Assembly: GCA_038745585.1 (NCBI GenBank)
Contig: JBCDLH010000009.1
Coordinates: forward strand, 62,001 to 126,000
Origin: HLUCCA09 sp038745585
Lineage (GTDB): Bacteria > Pseudomonadota > Alphaproteobacteria > Rhodobacterales > Rhodobacteraceae
Length of the DNA: 64,000 bases
Direction: 5' to 3'
Shown piece by piece: positions 15,341 to 24,700 of the stretch. The notes beneath the pieces were generated by a model. It made no database searches, was not told the origin of the DNA, and was given only the letters and a program-made list of their open reading frames with translations. Position 1 is the stretch's first letter. Each line of letters starts with the position of its first letter. Position numbers and translations under genes: made by a program.

Positions 15341-17376
15341 GGGCGCTCGTCATCGGCGTCGATGTCGGCGGCACCTTTACCGATGTCTTCGTGCACGATC
15401 CCGCGATCGGCACGGTCGAGACCGTCAAGGTCCCCTCGACGCGCGGCGATCAATCAAAAGGCTTCATCCAAGGGATCGGCGCGCGTATCGGGGCATTTGC
15501 CGACATTGCGACCATCGTCCACGGCACAACCGTCGGCACGAACGCCCTTCTTGAACGGCGCGGGGCGCGCACGGGCATCCTGACGACTGAGGGCTTTCGC
15601 GACGTCCTCGAAATGCGGCGACGCGACAGGCCGACGACTTGGGGCCTGCGGGGCGCTTACACGCCTGTCGTGGCCCGGCCGGACCGGCGCGAAGTCGCCG
15701 AGCGGGTCCTTGCGGACGGCACGGTGTTGGAAAAGGTCAACACCGAAGACGTCAAAACCCAAGCCAAAGCCCTTGCCGAGGCCGGCTGTGAGGCGGCTTG
15801 CGTCTTTTTTGTAAATGGTTACGCCAATTCGGAAAATGAGCGGATTGCGGCCGCAGCCGTCCGATCCGTCTGGCCCACGCCTTACGTTACCGCAGCGACG
15901 GAAATATTGCCGGAAATCAGAGAGTTTGAGCGGCTTTCTACAGCAACACTTAATGCCTATCTGCAGCCCGTCGTGTCGAGCTATCTCGACCGTATGGAAC
16001 AAGGACTTGCGGCGCGGGACTTTGCCGGCGAGCTCTTGATTGTTCAATCGAATGGCGGCGTGATGGCGGTCGACACGGCGAAGGCCTACCCGGTTCGCAC
16101 CGCCCTCTCCGGGCCCGCTGCGGGCGTGATCGCGGCGCAAGCCATCGCCGCAGCCGCAGAGACGCCCAACATCATAACGTGCGACATGGGCGGCACGTCA
16201 TTCGACGTTTCGCTTGTCGCAGAGGGTTCGGCCGCCCTTGCGCCGCAGACTTCTATCGACTTTGGCATGACGATCCGCACGCCAATGATCGAGATTACGA
16301 CGATTGGAGCGGGCGGCGGCTCCATCGCGCGGGTCGACGCGTCGGGGCTTTTGACGGTCGGCCCGGAAAGCGCTGGATCCGACCCGGGCCCAGTCTGCTA
16401 TGGCCTCGGCAACGGGCGACCCACGGTGACGGACGCCAATCTCGTGCTCGGCCGGATCAACCCCGAACGGCCGATTGGCGGCAAGCTCGACAGGCTCGAA
16501 ACCGGGGCCGCGCGTGACGCCATCGCGCGCGATGTGGCCGAGCCCCTCGGGCTCGGTGTCGACGAGGCGGCGGAGGCGATCCTGAAGCTAGCCAACGCAA
16601 AGATGGCCGGGGCAATCCGGCTCGTGTCCATCGAAAAGGGCCACGACCCCGGCCGGTTCTGGGCAATGCCTTTTGGCGGCGGCGGCGCGCTCCATACCGG
16701 CGCGCTGATCAAGGAGGTGGGCCTCGCAGGCGCTCTCGTCCCGCGGTATCCGGGCGTGACCTCTGCGCTGGGCTGCGTTGTCGCCGATATGCGGCACGAC
16801 CGGGTGCAAACGGTCAACACGCTGCTCTCAGAGCTCGACGCGGGCGCGCTTGGCGACGAGATGCGCCGAACAGCCGACGATATGGCCGTTCTCGTGGCCA
16901 AAGGTGGATCGTTTGTGCAGCTCGACCGGCTCTTCGAACTCGACATGCTTTACCTTGGGCAGACCCATTCCGTGACCGTTCCGGTCGACCCGGATACCGC
17001 ATTCGGTCGCGAGGCGATCCAAAGCGCCTTCGACGCCGCCTATCGCGCCGCTTTCGGACGCGTGCTCGAGGGGCTCCCGGCACGCGTGATGAATTACCGT
17101 CTCGCCGTAATCGGTCGCCGCCCCGCTTTTGACATGCGCGTCTTTGCACCAAAGGAGGGCGAGGCGCTCGCGGCCTGCCGGATCGGGACGCGCGACGTTT
17201 GGGCCGAGGGCGCAACACATCAGGTGGCGGTCTATGACCGACTCCGCCTCGCCATCGGCACAGAGATTTCGGGGCCCGCTCTCCTGGAACAGCCCGACAC
17301 GACGATCTTTGTGGATCCCGGCCTCGTGGCACTGGTCGACGCCTTCGGCAATCTGCGCATCTTGCCAGAGGCCTAG
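15337..17376 (+). CDS. Hydantoinase A/oxoprolinase family protein (HyuA)
   Basis: A 679-residue HyuA-type ATPase subunit of the ASKHA-like fold. IGVDVGGTFTDVFVHD (about residues 7-22) is the phosphate-binding loop, IVHGTTVGTNALLERRGA the second signature, TCDMGGTSFDVSLV the third, and TIGAGGGSIARVD the fourth. It phosphorylates or activates the ring carbonyl using ATP and works with HyuB, to which it is coupled by a 4-base overlap. Caprolactamase, N-methylhydantoinase, 5-oxoprolinase and acetophenone carboxylase are all possible relatives. Confidence 0.9.
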   Translation: MRALVIGVDVGGTFTDVFVHDPAIGTVETVKVPSTRGDQSKGFIQGIGARIGAFADIATIVHGTTVGTNALLERRGARTGILTTEGFRDVLEMRRRDRPTTWGLRGAYTPVVARPDRREVAERVLADGTVLEKVNTEDVKTQAKALAEAGCEAACVFFVNGYANSENERIAAAAVRSVWPTPYVTAATEILPEIREFERLSTATLNAYLQPVVSSYLDRMEQGLAARDFAGELLIVQSNGGVMAVDTAKAYPVRTALSGPAAGVIAAQAIAAAAETPNIITCDMGGTSFDVSLVAEGSAALAPQTSIDFGMTIRTPMIEITTIGAGGGSIARVDASGLLTVGPESAGSDPGPVCYGLGNGRPTVTDANLVLGRINPERPIGGKLDRLETGAARDAIARDVAEPLGLGVDEAAEAILKLANAKMAGAIRLVSIEKGHDPGRFWAMPFGGGGALHTGALIKEVGLAGALVPRYPGVTSALGCVVADMRHDRVQTVNTLLSELDAGALGDEMRRTADDMAVLVAKGGSFVQLDRLFELDMLYLGQTHSVTVPVDPDTAFGREAIQSAFDAAYRAAFGRVLEGLPARVMNYRLAVIGRRPAFDMRVFAPKEGEALAACRIGTRDVWAEGATHQVAVYDRLRLAIGTEISGPALLEQPDTTIFVDPGLVALVDAFGNLRILPEA

Positions 17377-17379
17377 GTG

Positions 17380-17982
17380 ATGGAGCTAACGAAAACCGCA
17401 CTTCTCATTGTTGATCTGCAGAATGACTTTCTGCACCCCGATGGCGCCTATGCCCGGGGCGGACAGACCTCCGAGGCGATCGCTGTCCTCCCCGCTCGGG
17501 TCAAGCCGCTCGCCGATGCGCTGCGCGCCCGCGGCGGCTGGATCGTTTCGACACAGTTTACGCTGGTGCCCGGCAAGGGCGGGGCGCCCTTCATCGCGCC
17601 CCATCTGAAAGCACTGCGCCCTTTCCTCGACAAGGGGGACTTCGCCCCTGGCTCCTGGGGCCATGCGCTTGTGGAGGAGCTGCAGCCGGCGGACCTCACG
17701 GTCGAAAAAGTCGCCTACTCGGCGTTCTATCAGACGCGGATGGACTGGGCTTTGCGCAAGGCGGGCATAGAAACGCTGTACGTCTGCGGCATCGTCACGA
17801 ATGGCGGCGTGGCCTCGACCGTTCGCGCGGCCCATGTGCGCGAGTACCGCGCAATTGTGCTCTCCGACGGGTGTGCCGCGTTTCGCCAAGACGTCCATGA
17901 CCGCGCGATTGCCGATCTTGCGAGCGTCGGCCAGGTGATGACCTGCGCCGAGGCCGTTTCGGACGTCGGGGCCCAGCCGTGA
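17380..17982 (+). CDS. Isochorismatase-fold hydrolase lacking the nucleophile Cys
   Basis: A 200-residue isochorismatase-superfamily protein. Asp12 (VDLQNDFLHP) and Lys110 (VEKVAYSAFYQT) of the catalytic triad are present, but the nucleophile position in the GIVTNGGVASTVRAA motif is Gly143 where amidases have Cys (e.g. TDHC in PncA). True isochorismatases (EntB, PhzD) and YecD-type proteins share this Gly. It is therefore unlikely to be a carbamoylsarcosine- or maleamate-type Cys amidase; a vinyl-ether or hydration-type reaction, or a non-catalytic role, fits better. ATG 17380 is used; GTG 17377 is equally possible. Confidence 0.85.
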   Translation: MELTKTALLIVDLQNDFLHPDGAYARGGQTSEAIAVLPARVKPLADALRARGGWIVSTQFTLVPGKGGAPFIAPHLKALRPFLDKGDFAPGSWGHALVEELQPADLTVEKVAYSAFYQTRMDWALRKAGIETLYVCGIVTNGGVASTVRAAHVREYRAIVLSDGCAAFRQDVHDRAIADLASVGQVMTCAEAVSDVGAQP

Positions 17983-19397
17983 CCGATCCTGTCCCCAGCA
18001 TCAGCTGTGAGAGCCTCGAACCGGAGATCATCGCCGATGTCCTCGTTATCGGCGCGGGCGCGGCGGGCCTGACGGCGGCGCTTGTCGCCGCGGCGGCAGG
18101 GGCCGAGGTCGTCGTGCTGGAACGCGATGCGAGCCCCAGCGGATCGACGTCGATGTCGTCGGGCTTCGTTCCAGCCCCGGCGACGCGCTATCAGCGGGAG
18201 ATCGGCGTGGTCGATGACAGCGTTGAGGCCTTCATCGACGATATCATGGCGAAGTCGAAAGACCTCTCCGACGAACGTCTTGCCCATCTTGCCGCTCATC
18301 ATATCGGCCCCGCTATCGAATGGCTGGGCGTACATGCGGGCGTCGCGTGGCACGTGCTCGACGGGTTCCTCTATCCTGGCCACAGCCGCCATCGCATGCA
18401 CGCTGTGCCCGAGAAAACCGGTGCAGCACTGCAGGCACGCCTCCTCTCCGCTGCCGATGCAGCAGGCATCGCGCTCGTTACTGGCGCGCGGGCCGATGTG
18501 ATCGTCGTCGACGAAGGCGGCGCGGCGCGCGCAGTCACGGCCAGCCGGCCGGACGGTACGCGCGAAACGGTCGGTTGCGAGACGCTGATCCTTGCTTGCA
18601 ACGGCTATGGTGGGCAAGCCGAGATGATTGCCAAATACGCACCCGAGATCGCGACGGGCACCTATTACGGCCATGCGGGCAATACCGGACACGCCGTGGC
18701 GTGGGGCGAGGCCTTGGGCGCGGAGCTGCGCCACCTTTCGGGCTATCAGGGCCACGGCTCGCTCGCCCATCCGCACGGCATCCTGATCTCCTGGGCCCTG
18801 ATGACGCAAGGCGCGGTCCAAGTGAACAGCGAGGGAAGACGGTTCTCCGACGAAACGGGCGGGTATTCCGAGCAAGCCGTCAAAGTTCTCGCACAGCCTG
18901 GCGGGGTGGCTTGGAACATCTATGACGCCGCCCGCCACGCCTTTGCGATGGACGGGTTCCCCGACTATCGCGACGCCGAGGCGGCTGGCGCCCTGCGCCA
19001 GGGCGAGAGCTGGGCCGAGCTTGCCGAGGCAACCGGTCTGCCCGTCGACGAACTGTCCAAAACGATGGAGGACGTGGCCGTACGAATCGAAGCCGGCGGA
19101 ACGGATAGCTTCGGCCGCACCTTTCGTGGCGTCGCCCCTTTGGCTCCGCCCTACTTCGCAGTGAAGGTCACGGGCGCGCTCTTTCACACCCAAGGTGGGC
19201 TCATGATTGGCCAAGACGCGCGTGTCGTGACACTCGACGGCGCACCCTTGCCAAATATCTATGCCGCCGGGGGCGCCGCTTGCGGTGTATCGGGCCCAAA
19301 CGTCGAGGGGTACCTCTCCGGGAACGGCCTTTTGACCGCATTGGCTTTTGGCTATGTTGCGGGCGCCGCCGCTGCTGTCCTAGCCGCACAGGCATGA
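17979..19397 (+). CDS. FAD-dependent oxidoreductase, fumarate reductase/KsdD-like family
   Basis: A 472-residue FAD_binding_2 flavoprotein. VLVIGAGAAGLTAALVAAAA (about residue 22) is the dinucleotide fold, SGSTSMSSGFVPAP the flavin/substrate loop, and IYAAGGAACGVSGPNVEGYL the C-terminal FAD signature. Homologues reduce or desaturate C=C bonds (fumarate, 3-ketosteroid, urocanate). No signal peptide or heme-binding CXXCH is seen, so it is cytoplasmic and takes electrons from an unknown donor. GTG start overlaps the upstream stop by 4 bases. Last gene of the operon; no terminator is evident after it. Confidence 0.88.
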   Translation: MTDPVPSISCESLEPEIIADVLVIGAGAAGLTAALVAAAAGAEVVVLERDASPSGSTSMSSGFVPAPATRYQREIGVVDDSVEAFIDDIMAKSKDLSDERLAHLAAHHIGPAIEWLGVHAGVAWHVLDGFLYPGHSRHRMHAVPEKTGAALQARLLSAADAAGIALVTGARADVIVVDEGGAARAVTASRPDGTRETVGCETLILACNGYGGQAEMIAKYAPEIATGTYYGHAGNTGHAVAWGEALGAELRHLSGYQGHGSLAHPHGILISWALMTQGAVQVNSEGRRFSDETGGYSEQAVKVLAQPGGVAWNIYDAARHAFAMDGFPDYRDAEAAGALRQGESWAELAEATGLPVDELSKTMEDVAVRIEAGGTDSFGRTFRGVAPLAPPYFAVKVTGALFHTQGGLMIGQDARVVTLDGAPLPNIYAAGGAACGVSGPNVEGYLSGNGLLTALAFGYVAGAAAAVLAAQA

Positions 19398-19488
19398 GAG
19401 GAAAGGCGAGCACGGCGGACACCACGACGTGCGCCGAAGCGGAGACCAAATCTGCTTTGCAACGAGGGAGCGTGGACGCCCAACTGCG

Positions 19489-20196
19489 CTATGGCAGCTC
19501 CGAAGCGTGTCCAACCTTCAGGTCTGCAGCACGCGTTACGGCGCTGAGCATCTCCTCGAGCGCGGCGCGTGCTGTCTCGGCATCGGCTGTTTTTTCCGCT
19601 ACCCCCCAGCGCCTATAAAGGAGGCACGCCTGACCGCCTGCGCGCGGGACCATGAGGTTGTCCCAAGAGTTGAGCTGTCGCATCGCACTCGCCGAAAATC
19701 CAACGCACCAGATCGGCGCGCCTGTCAGGCGCGACCAGTCAAGCGGCACCGTTTTGGCGACGCGTGCGGGGCCGAGCGGCCCATCAACCGCGATTCCGAT
19801 CGACATGCCGGCCCGTATTGCCCGGGCCAGGGCAAGGCTCTCGCCACGGTTGCTTTGACGGTCATGCATAGCGACCGTCGGCAGTCCAAAATGCCGAAAC
19901 GCCTGCCCCGCCAAGCGCCCCGGATATTGCTGCGAGGTGAGCGTCGTCAAATCGCCCCATGAGCGGTCCCAAAATCGGGCAGCGCACAGGAGCCGCCCGT
20001 GCCAGACCGCCAGGATCACCGGGCCCCGCGACGCCTCCTGCGCAAGGGCCCCGCGCCCTTCGACAATCCACTCCGAGCGCGCAAAGACGCGGCTGAGATA
20101 TCGCGCGACCACCAGAGCTGGAACCGCCTGCGCCGCGGGACGGGCCATCGCCGTCTCGACCCGTTTTCGCAGCCGCCTTAACCCGCTTGACGGCAT
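19489..20196 (-). CDS. DUF374 lysophospholipid acyltransferase-family protein
   Basis: A 235-residue protein of the DUF374 branch of glycerolipid/LpxL-like acyltransferases. VILAVWHGRLLCAARFW holds the catalytic His-containing motif, SRGESLALAR-like residues appear as NRGESLALARAIRAG, and IAVDGPLGPARVAK is the DGPxGP motif. It probably transfers an acyl chain to a lipid, possibly an LPS or lipid A precursor, at the inner membrane. It is divergent from the glycosyltransferase at 20351. Confidence 0.85.
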   Translation of the reverse strand: MPSSGLRRLRKRVETAMARPAAQAVPALVVARYLSRVFARSEWIVEGRGALAQEASRGPVILAVWHGRLLCAARFWDRSWGDLTTLTSQQYPGRLAGQAFRHFGLPTVAMHDRQSNRGESLALARAIRAGMSIGIAVDGPLGPARVAKTVPLDWSRLTGAPIWCVGFSASAMRQLNSWDNLMVPRAGGQACLLYRRWGVAEKTADAETARAALEEMLSAVTRAADLKVGHASELP

Positions 20197-20350
20197 CTTG
20201 CCTTGCCTCGTTGTCAGCGCCCCTCACCCACTCGATGCTATAGGCAGCGGCCCGCCCGGGCGAAAGTGCATCGTCTTCGCCCGCGGCGCACGGTGGCTGG
20301 ACACCGGCGTCGCACGCAGGTACGCGCAGTCCAGAAGCACTGGAAGGCCA

Positions 20351-21280
20351 ATGGCTTATCGCATTGAAGACCTGCGCCGCGACCTCCGAAGTCGCAACAC
20401 GCCGCTGCAGCGGCGCATCGACGGATGGCTTTGGCGCCGGCGCAATGCGCGGGCGCTTGCGCGATCCGCCCCTGACAAAGACGCGCTGCGCGTCGTCTTT
20501 GCGATCCCGCTGATCTCACGCGCCCGCGCCGAAAACTGGGACCGCGTGCAGGAGACGCTCCGCGCAACGCTACATTGTCTCGAACGGCAGAGCGATCCGC
20601 GCTGGTACGCGATCATCTGCTGTCAGGACCGGCCGGAACGCGTTTCGTTCGGCGAGCGCGTGCGCTTCGTGCCGTTTCCGCAAGTCTTGGAGGGGTGGGA
20701 CAAGCACGCCAAGGCTGTCCACGCGCGACACTGGATCGCAAATCACCTGCGCGGCGCGGGGTATTACTTCGCACTCGATGCCGACGACCTGATGCATCCC
20801 GACCTCGTGCGTTACATCCTGACGGACGACAACCGCAGCGGCTATCTCATTGAAAAGGGATACATGCTCGACTACGCGACGCTCGATCTTGCCGTATTGC
20901 AGCCGGCCGATGCGGCCTATCCCGAAGCCACGCATTTCTACCGCTCCTGCGGCTCAAGTTCAGCGATCTGGTTCGATTTCGACTGTGGCGCGGATTTTCT
21001 GACGGCTCTCGCCGCGCGCGGCAATCACCGCAAAGTCGTGCGCAATATGGGCTATCTGGGGTTCGACGTGGGGATGATCCCGTTTCACGCGGCGGTCTAC
21101 GTCATGAACCACGGCGACAACCTGCGCCAAAAGAGGGGACTGATGTCCGGCAAGATGAAGCATTTCGACGTCAATCCGGTGCGTGATCGGGCCCGCGCGT
21201 CGGACATCGGTGAGAGCTTCGGCTTTGGCGAACTCTTCCCAGGCCGCTGGCCGGAGGCAAAGCTCGCACCTGCGGATTAA
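20351..21280 (+). CDS. Putative GT-A glycosyltransferase
   Basis: A 309-residue protein that reads as a GT-A sugar transferase: VVFAIPLISRARAENWDRVQ (nucleotide strand), a middle region with RYAIICCQD-like WYAIICCQDRPERV, then YYFALDADDLMHPDLV, where DADD is the metal-binding DxD. Sugar and acceptor are unknown; related Rhodobacteral genes are annotated only as glycosyltransferase. The start at 20351 follows GGAAGG closely; the much longer upstream frame is antisense to the acyltransferase and was rejected. Confidence 0.72.
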   Translation: MAYRIEDLRRDLRSRNTPLQRRIDGWLWRRRNARALARSAPDKDALRVVFAIPLISRARAENWDRVQETLRATLHCLERQSDPRWYAIICCQDRPERVSFGERVRFVPFPQVLEGWDKHAKAVHARHWIANHLRGAGYYFALDADDLMHPDLVRYILTDDNRSGYLIEKGYMLDYATLDLAVLQPADAAYPEATHFYRSCGSSSAIWFDFDCGADFLTALAARGNHRKVVRNMGYLGFDVGMIPFHAAVYVMNHGDNLRQKRGLMSGKMKHFDVNPVRDRARASDIGESFGFGELFPGRWPEAKLAPAD

Positions 21281-21302
21281 GCCCCGCGCGAGGGCCAAAC
21301 CG

Positions 21303-21677
21303 TCAAGAGTTCGGTCGCACGTCGCGGACTGGAAAACGCAAGCCATCTTCGGTGATCAGCACGAGCCGTTCGCCCGCACGTACAATGACATCGCACCGCG
21401 AAAAGCCATTCTCGAACGTCACGCACACCTCGCTGGCGTCGTTGGTCTCCCAAGCGCCGACGAAAGGCGCCTCCTCAGGACGATACCGGTATTCATAGCC
21501 GAGATCGCTGGCATACCGCGCGAGGCTGCCATCGAAGAATTCGAGGGTCTGACCGGACAGCGCGGCGGAGAGGTCGGCGGCGCCAAAAGTCCGGTCCGTG
21601 TCGCGCATGCCCTGTCCGGCGCCGATGCCGGGCATAAGCAAAATAAGGCACGTCAAGAGAAGGCGGCAGGCGGTCAC
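21303..21677 (-). CDS. Small exported protein, unknown function
   Basis: A 124-residue protein with a signal peptide (MTACRLLLTCLILLMPGIGA, cleavage probably near residue 20). The mature part holds two Cys (VCVTFENGFSRCDVIV) that could form a periplasmic disulfide, and LSGQTLEFFDGSLARYASD. This pattern (a ‘LSGQTLEFFDGS’ segment plus a Cys pair) recurs in small Rhodobacteral hypotheticals that I cannot name. It lies convergent to the glycosyltransferase and downstream of smc. Confidence 0.7.
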   Translation of the reverse strand: MTACRLLLTCLILLMPGIGAGQGMRDTDRTFGAADLSAALSGQTLEFFDGSLARYASDLGYEYRYRPEEAPFVGAWETNDASEVCVTFENGFSRCDVIVRAGERLVLITEDGLRFPVRDVRPNS

Positions 21678-21764
21678 CCGAGGAGGCTATCCGAGCCCGC
21701 CGCTCCTGTCCGCTCACGAAAACGGGAGCGTGCTACCGGCGCACGGTGCGTCAGTCGGCGGTGA

Positions 21765-24700
21765 TCAGGCGACAAGCTGCTCGGCCTTTTTGAGATCGAC
21801 GGAGACGAGCTGGCTCACCCCCTGCTCCTGCATTGTCACGCCAAAGAGCCGATCCATCCGGCTCATCGTGATGGCGTGGTGGGTGATGATCATAAAACGC
21901 GTATCAGTGCGTCGCGTCATCTCATCGAGCAGGTCGCAAAACCGCGTGACGTTGGCGTCATCGAGCGGGGCGTCGACCTCGTCGAGCACGCAAATCGGCG
22001 CAGGGTTGGCCAGGAACACAGCGAATATGAGCGCCAATGCCGTCAGCGTCTGTTCGCCGCCGGAGAGAAGCGACAGCGCGCTAAGCTTCTTGCCCGGCGG
22101 CTGGCAGAGGATCTCAAGCCCGGCTTCAAGCGGATCATCGCTCTCGACAAGTTCCAGTCGTGCGCTTCCACCCCCGAAAAGATGGGTGAAGAGCATGCGG
22201 AAATTGCCGTTGACCTGTTCAAACGCGGTCAGGAGACGTTCGCGCCCCTCGCGATTGAGGCTGGCTATGCCGCCGCGGAGCGCGCGGATCGCTTCCTCCA
22301 ATTCGCCTTTCTCGGCCGACAGGGCGTCGTGTTCGGCGCTGACCTCGGCGGCATCCTCCTCTGCGCGGAGATTGACGGCGCCGAGCGCGTCGCGTGCGCG
22401 GCGCAGGCGCGCGATATCGTGCTCGATTTTGGCGATGGCGGGCAGCGACGCAGGGTCGACCTCCAACAATGCGAGCAACGCCTCCGGCGTTGTCTCGAGC
22501 TCTTCGGCGATTGCATCGCGCGCCGCTGCTAGGGCGGCCTCCGCCGCTTCGGCTCGCGCCTCTGCCGCTGCGCGCGCTTCGCGTGCCTCCGAGGCGGCAC
22601 GGGCGGCGTCTCGATCCACGCGCTCTGCGGCGCGGAAGGCCGCCTCGCCTTCGGCGAGCCCGTCGGCCGCTTTCCGGCGGCGTGCCTCGGCTGTCTCTAC
22701 CGCCGTTTGCAGCTTCGCTTGCTCGGCGGCGATCTCAGCCGGCGCGGCGCGCGCGGTCTTGAGTTCATCCCCAGACTGGGCGCGACGCCGGGCGAGGTCG
22801 GAGCTTCGGCCTTCGGCGTTGGCGCGCCGTTCGCGCCAACGCTCCAGCTCTCGCGCGACTTCAGTCAATCGCCGACTGCGCGCTGCACCGGCGCGGCGGA
22901 TCTCTTCCTCGCGCGCGCGCGCCGCGATCATGTCGGCCCGCGAGCCTTCGACCGCAATCCGCGCCGCATCCGCCCCGGCGCGCGCGCTATCCAAATCGGG
23001 GAGTGCTGTTCGTGCCGCCTGCGCTTCGCCGAGCGCCGTAGCGGCGGCAGCGGCCTCCTGATTGTGGCGGTCATGCGCGAGTTCGGCGGCTTCGAGCCGT
23101 GTCGCTGCCATCGCCTTGGCGTTCTCGGCGCTCGTCAGAGCGCGGCTCGCCGCCGCAACACGGGCATCGGCCGCGCGGCGTGCGTCTCGCGCCTCGGTGT
23201 CCGCCGCGCCGGCCGCGGCAAGCGCTTCGGTGAGCACGCGGTGCGCGGTGGCGGCACCCTCGGCGCGGGACGCGACCTCTTCGAGATCGCGCTTCAGCTC
23301 CACCATACGGTTAAGTTGTTGCAAGCGCAGGGCGGCGGCCGAGGGCGCGTCTTCTGCCGCTGCGCGCAGCCCGTCCCAGCGCCAAAGGTCGCCCTCGAGA
23401 CTGACGAGCCGCTGGCCAGGCTTTAACGCCTCCTGGAGCCGCGCCCCGTCCGCGGCATCGACCAGTCCAACCTCGCCGATCCGCCGCGCCAGCACCGCCG
23501 GCACTTGGACATGGTCCGCGAGGGGTTCAGCGCCTTTGGGCAAGCCCTGCGACGCAGGATAGGGCGCCAAACCGGCCCAGCCGGAGGCGCCGGGCGCGTC
23601 GGCAATCGGTGCGCGGAGATCGTCGGCGAGCGCCGCTCCAAGCGCCTGCTCGTAGCCCGGATCCACCCTGACCGTGTCGAGCACCTGCCCCTCGGCCCCG
23701 GCGGCACGCTCCACGAGCCGCGACAGCGCGGCGACCTCGGCACGGAGCGCCTGGGCTTCGCCCTCGGCAGCAGAATGCTCGGCCCGCGCTGTTGCTTCTC
23801 GCGCGGCGGCATCAGCGCGTGCGCGGTCTGCTTCGGCGAGCTGAGCCTCGGCGGACGCAGCAGCGTCGGTCGCCTCCGCAAGATCCTCGGCAGTCGCCAC
23901 GGCGGCCCCGGCGGCTTCTTTTAGGGTTCCCTTGGCAGTTTCAGCCGCCACTTTGGCCCGTTCGGCTTCGCTCCGGTGGCGCTCCAATGTGCGCGTCGCG
24001 TCGGCCTCGAGCCGCTCGACGGATTGGTGCCGGGCGGCGAGGCGGGCGGCATCCTCGGTCAGTCGGCCAAGCTCGGCCTCGCGCTCGGCGAGGTTGGCCG
24101 AGGCAATCCGCGCGGCTTCGCCGGCCTCCTCGGCGCGGGCATCCTGGCCATCGGAGGCCTCTTGAAGTTGCGCATTCTCCCCTTCGAGCTTGGCGATCGT
24201 CTCGCCCGCATCGCGGTTGAGCCCAGTCTCGCGCTCGGCGTCCCGGTCGAGCTGCGCGATGCGGGCCTCAAGGGTGGTAATGGCGGCGTCGGCGCGTGCG
24301 GCCTCCTCGCCGAGGCGCGCGCGCTCCACATTGAGCTTTTGCAAGATCGCGCCGGCGACAGCCTCCTCCTCGCGGAGCGCAGGCAGCGCCGCATCGGCCG
24401 CTTCGCGCGCCTTTCCTGCCGCCAGTGCGGCGCGCTCCGCGGACCCCGCGCGCTGCGCGCATTGGGTGAGCGCGGCTTCGGCCTCCTGTGCTGCGCGCAG
24501 GGCCTCGACCCAGCGGCGATAGAGCAAGAGCCCCTCGGCACGTCGCAGCTCGCGGCCGATCTCACGGTAGCGCGCGGCTTGCTTGGCCTGCCGGGCGAGG
24601 GCGCCGATCTGCTGGGCGAGGCTCTCGAGAACATCGTCAAGCCGAGCGAGGTTTTGTTCTGCCGCGCCAAGCTTCAGCTCCGCCTCATGGCGCCGCTGAT

